The position numbers and the translations under genes were made by a program. The notes beneath the pieces were generated by a model. That model was given only the letters and a program-made list of their open reading frames with translations, was not told where the DNA came from and ran no database searches. DNA of 64,000 nucleotides, taken from Pararhodonellum marinum (GTDB taxonomy: Bacteria > Bacteroidota > Bacteroidia > Cytophagales > Cyclobacteriaceae). Positions within the stretch are counted from its first letter, which is position 1. Each line of letters starts with the position of its first letter. Positions 62,558 through 64,000 of the stretch are shown piece after piece. The DNA is taken from positions 1 to 64,000 of the forward strand of contig NZ_JACEFJ010000004.1 in assembly GCF_015354735.1 (NCBI RefSeq), given 5' to 3'.

Positions 62558-63505
62558 ATGAAAACTTTAAAAACTATTTTCTTTAGCACTGCCCTTGGGT
62601 TGGCAATCATGTTCGGCCTTACCTCATGTTTGGATAATGACCTTTCTGTCGTAGCAGATATTCAGGAGGACTTCGACAACATCACGGAAATCGAAGTCGA
62701 TGGTGGGTTTCTCGACGTAGCATATACCGGAGAAACCGGAAAACAAAATGTCAGTTTGAATGCGTTTTTGAAAGCGAACTCTAACAAAAGAACTTCAATT
62801 GACTATAAGGTAGAAGGATCAAAATTAATCGTGAAGGTGAGCTCTAAAAGTGGATTTTTGGGAAATTTCCGAAGTGAAGGCCACATAAGATTAAGTGGTC
62901 CAAAAACTATGCTTGTTGATTTGGAGACCGGGTCAGGAAATATTACCGCATCGGATATTGTTGCTATAGAGCCAAACTTTTTTGTAGGATCAGGCAATTT
63001 GAAAGTCAGTAGGGTCAGTGCCGAAACTATGTATTTAACTACCTCCTCTGGTACATTGTCAGGACAGGATTTGACTGGGAAAATCCTAAGTATAACTTCT
63101 TCAGGTAAAATTGACATTCAGAAGGTGGAAGGAAATTTAGATGCTAGCGGATCAAGCGGGGAGTTTAAATTAAAAGATATCAATGGCTTGGTAAATGCCG
63201 TCATTTCTTCAGGTAAAATCGAAATGCAAAATATCCTTGCCCTAGGAAACGCACATGTTTCTTCAGGTAAAATTTCAGCCATTAACACAGGATTGGACCC
63301 CACCACAAACATCAAAGTTTCTTCAGGAAATGTAAACATCCAAACATTCAGTAATCTGGGTGATTTCAATTATAACATTTCCGCAGGTAGTGGCAGGATA
63401 AGGGTAGGAGAGAGTCAGTCTACCGGCGATTTGGTCATCATCAATGGATCTGCTCACACCATTAATGGAGAAGTGAATTCAGGAAATATTGAAATCGTAA
63501 ATTAG
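62558..63505 (+). CDS. GIN-domain (DUF2807) adhesin-like lipoprotein
   Basis: A 315-residue protein with a lipobox FGLTSC (Cys24). It is a right-handed beta-solenoid of the putative auto-transporter adhesin head GIN domain (from about 45). Repeated turns SSGKI or SSGNV occur at about 187, 223, 241 and 261, together with GSGNI and GSGNL. The same repeats are visible in DNA (TTCTTCAGGTAAAAT at 63097, 63205 and 63259). It is likely on the outer-membrane surface or in the periplasm. Single gene. Confidence 0.85.
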   Translation: MKTLKTIFFSTALGLAIMFGLTSCLDNDLSVVADIQEDFDNITEIEVDGGFLDVAYTGETGKQNVSLNAFLKANSNKRTSIDYKVEGSKLIVKVSSKSGFLGNFRSEGHIRLSGPKTMLVDLETGSGNITASDIVAIEPNFFVGSGNLKVSRVSAETMYLTTSSGTLSGQDLTGKILSITSSGKIDIQKVEGNLDASGSSGEFKLKDINGLVNAVISSGKIEMQNILALGNAHVSSGKISAINTGLDPTTNIKVSSGNVNIQTFSNLGDFNYNISAGSGRIRVGESQSTGDLVIINGSAHTINGEVNSGNIEIVN

Positions 63506-64000
63506 GTCTGATTGGACACCCAGGAATAATTAACAATTTAGGCGTTAAATAGATATTCCCCAACGGAATGTTTAACAATTCGCAAAGTTGATGAATATTT
63601 CCGAAATTTCTTAAAACATTAAAAAAGGAAAACAAGAAACTAATTTATAGTTGTGTTTTATGTTTAGCACCTGCATCTATAAACATACTATTTCCAAGTA
63701 AGTTGTTGGTCTTAATGTCAAATCTAGCTCATCATGAAAATGGAGAATTGATACTTAATCGGATTAAATTGATATTTAATGGCATTTAGAAAATAACTAC
63801 CAATTGGGAGATTTAAATCTAATAAGTGTAACAAATTCTTGAAATTAAAAATGTACGAGAAGCTAGTAAAAACAGGTAGAATTCCTTCTTTAAAAAATTT
63901 CTTTTACTGATTTTAGTGTTTTTGTAGACTTCTAAAGTAGCCAAAAACTGCCTTGAGGTTGAATATTTTTTGATGGGGAAAAATAGTTCCGATTTCTAAA
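63506..64000. other. Non-coding right end
   Basis: An AT-rich stretch with no supported gene and no partial reading frame running off the edge. A 19-codon frame from 63851 was not taken as coding. No full promoter or terminator was recognised. Confidence 0.5.

Noticed and set aside
63097-63333. Repeats TTCTTCAGGTAAAAT as a CRISPR-like or regulatory array
   Set aside because: They are in frame in a beta-solenoid gene, irregularly spaced in whole codons, and encode SSGK turns.
63851-63910. A 19-codon ATG frame in the right-end spacer
   Set aside because: Too short and without any supporting site; chance occurrence is expected.

Overview
The window is a stretch of chromosome from a member of the Bacteroidota, most likely order Cytophagales and probably near Cyclobacteriaceae (the order and family are inferences from gene content). 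Pointers are a PorW/SprE-type lipoprotein of the type IX secretion system, a fused SecDF, a CarboxypepD_reg-like domain on a TonB-dependent receptor, an ATP synthase cluster without beta and epsilon subunits, 6-bladed beta-propeller and GIN-domain lipoproteins, frequent TTG/GTG alternatives to ATG, and TAnnTTTG-type -7 promoter boxes. No tRNA, rRNA, insertion sequence, phage or CRISPR array was seen; this is mostly a housekeeping chromosomal segment.

Layout. 1-3.9 kb (minus): partial NhaD-like Na+/H+ antiporter, Glu/Leu dehydrogenase and anhydro-MurNAc kinase. 4.1-11.1 kb (plus): two periplasmic/outer-membrane proteins, then an envelope operon of lptC, a small membrane protein, a CorC-like protein and a PpiD/SurA-like foldase. 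11.2-13.2 kb: DUF493, pterin dehydratase, rsmI and inositol monophosphatase. 13.5-19.2 kb: short dehydrogenase-like protein, hairpin-rich spacer, large AsmA protein, AEC transporter and two convergent orphan genes. 19.3-22.0 kb: His-rich small protein plus ZnuD-like TonB receptor. 22.2-27.9 kb: glyA, tatC, rpiB, a GT-C-like membrane protein, rbfA and a LolC/E-type permease. 28.2-32.2 kb: SNF2 helicase and a Gfo/Idh/MocA oxidoreductase.

32.2-35.6 kb (minus) is the least understood block: two paralogous seven-span membrane proteins flank a 137-residue protein with a Gly-rich tail ending in CPPSC, followed by a histidine kinase with no sensor domain and a LuxR-type regulator. It looks like one transcription unit and is the best candidate for an undescribed signalling system. 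35.8-41.7 kb: secDF, an orphan membrane-anchored protein, a frameshifted matrixin-like metalloprotease remnant, udk, prmC and a 58-residue protein ending in CFGCGS.

41.7-53.8 kb: PBP1A and porW/sprE on the minus strand, diverging from an M23 peptidase, a bactofilin, two AtpI-like membrane proteins and atpBEFHAG. This places cell-wall synthesis, cell-wall remodelling, a cytoskeletal polymer and a T9SS component next to each other. 53.8-63.5 kb: beta-propeller lipoprotein, SGNH hydrolase, purN and purH, SMP-30-like lipoprotein, M19 dipeptidase, cyanophycinase-like S51 peptidase and a GIN-domain adhesin-like lipoprotein. The last 0.5 kb has no recognisable gene.
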